From positions 194,176 to 258,175 of the forward strand of contig NW_003206658.1 of assembly GCF_000006405.1 (NCBI RefSeq): a DNA stretch of 64,000 nucleotides. The letters are read 5' to 3'. Of this stretch, positions 63,151-64,000 are shown piece after piece. Both the position numbers and the translations under genes were made by a program. The notes below the pieces were generated by a model. That model ran no database searches. It was not told the origin of the DNA and saw only the letters and a program-made list of their open reading frames with translations. The DNA comes from Perkinsus marinus ATCC 50983. Its lineage: Eukaryota; Perkinsozoa; Perkinsida; Perkinsidae. Every line of letters starts with the position of its first letter. The stretch's first letter is position 1.

Positions 63151-63221
63151 TGCGCCCGCCGGGAGTCGAACCCGGGACACAAGCATGGGAAGCTTGTATG
63201 ATACCGTTACACTACGAGCGC
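63151..63221 (-). tRNA. tRNA-Gly (anticodon CCC)
   Basis: 71 nt on the minus strand. Acceptor GCGCTCG pairs with CGGGCGC, discriminator A. D-arm region TAGTGTAACGGTATCA, anticodon arm CAAGC-TTCCCAT-GCTTG with anticodon CCC, T-arm CCGGG-TTCGACT-CCCGG. All stems are complete and both internal promoter boxes are intact. No intron. Confidence 0.95.
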
Positions 63222-64000
63222 TGTTAAAAACAACACACAACGAACTGCTACACGCCAGGGAATAGCTATTCATTCAAAATCGTTTCTCCCATACAGATAC
63301 TAATCCGCATAATAGACGATACCGCACCCACCCAACCCGGGACTCAAGCGTAACACAAACTGTTAACCCTAGACTAGTGTTAACGGTTTTTGTTAAGTTA
63401 GACAAGTGTCACTACTCATCTCAACAAGCTCACACTGAGACAAAAGTGCCCACCGCGCACCTCTTTAACAGCTTCGAATAAGACCCCTCCTTTACGTTGA
63501 TGTCCTTCAGGCACATGCGTTCCCACGCCGGTAACAACCCAGACAGATAGGCATGGATGCCTCCAAAGCGCAAAGTCCAGAGCCTGATATGACGGAATTA
63601 TGGTATTGCTTCAAGCTGCTGAAGATGATCGAACACTCCTCCTCTCTCTACTGAGGCGTCGATAATACGTCTTAATATGATTCGCCAAATTTACACGACT
63701 CATAGGAAGTTATGATATTTAGATATTTTATGATTTTGATATTTTTTCGATATTTTCATATATACACGACCTATATATAACCACTATACAGGTACTCCGC
63801 TCGAAATGGTATCACTCCAGCTTCTTGCGCCTCCACAAGGAACAACCAGTTGCTCTCAACGAGCTACACGCAGCAGCCTACGAAGTCCAGAGCCTCTTCA
63901 ACACTCTTCAAAGACTGGAAATGTAAATCGATGACAATATCCCCCTCCTGTCCCGACGGCAGCGGCCTGTCAGCGTTCACATACTTAAATCTTTCTATCT
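63222..64000. other. no gene resolved
   Basis: A T/A-rich stretch at 63705-63775 with repeated GATATTTT words. Nothing else supported to the edge of the window. Confidence 0.3.

Overview
This is nuclear DNA of an intron-rich protist, most likely a perkinsozoan alveolate (Perkinsus or a close relative). The main clue is an LTR retrotransposon whose two LTRs each carry a 22-nt match to the dinoflagellate/Perkinsus trans-splicing leader, in the form with C at the variable Y position. Flagellar genes, GT-AG introns from about 19-26 nt up to several hundred nt, and many short inverted-repeat elements inside introns fit this. I identified genes by splicing short open segments by eye against protein families I know. 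Exon edges are therefore approximate unless given exactly.

Left part (1-9.5 kb): a partial F-box/leucine-rich-repeat-like gene (-), a LicD/fukutin-type membrane protein (-), then a CFAP77-like flagellar gene (-), an unknown single-pass membrane protein (-) and, divergently, PACRG (+). Middle left (9.5-34 kb): a long armadillo-repeat gene (+), an unknown helical gene with a transit-peptide-like start (+) whose introns are packed with three repeat families, several unidentified minus-strand genes, and a dienoyl-CoA isomerase (ECH1) gene (-).

Centre (34.36-40.50 kb): a complete LTR retrotransposon with identical 189-bp LTRs and a CCGG target duplication. Gag starts inside the 5' LTR and Pol stops inside the 3' LTR. 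Between gag and pol lies a 62-nt candidate intron whose 3' part is a 44-nt perfect inverted copy of the LTR segment that carries the splice acceptor and gag start codon. Splicing it would join gag and pol in frame. Right of it are a structured, possibly RNA-coding region, tRNA-derived sequences and two related minisatellites (56-bp and 47-bp units) around a HUS1 gene.

Right part (47.7-64 kb): a COPI-associated membrane protein (+), an unknown compact gene (+), SF3B6/p14 (+), adenosine kinase with two possible first exons (+), ATG8 (+), a cysteine-synthase-like PLP enzyme (-) immediately downstream of a PUS7/TruD pseudouridine synthase (-), and a tRNA-Gly(CCC) (-).

The genes form no single pathway. 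The most notable features are the retrotransposon's leader/LTR/intron arrangement and the repeated presence of MITE-like elements that nearly fill introns.
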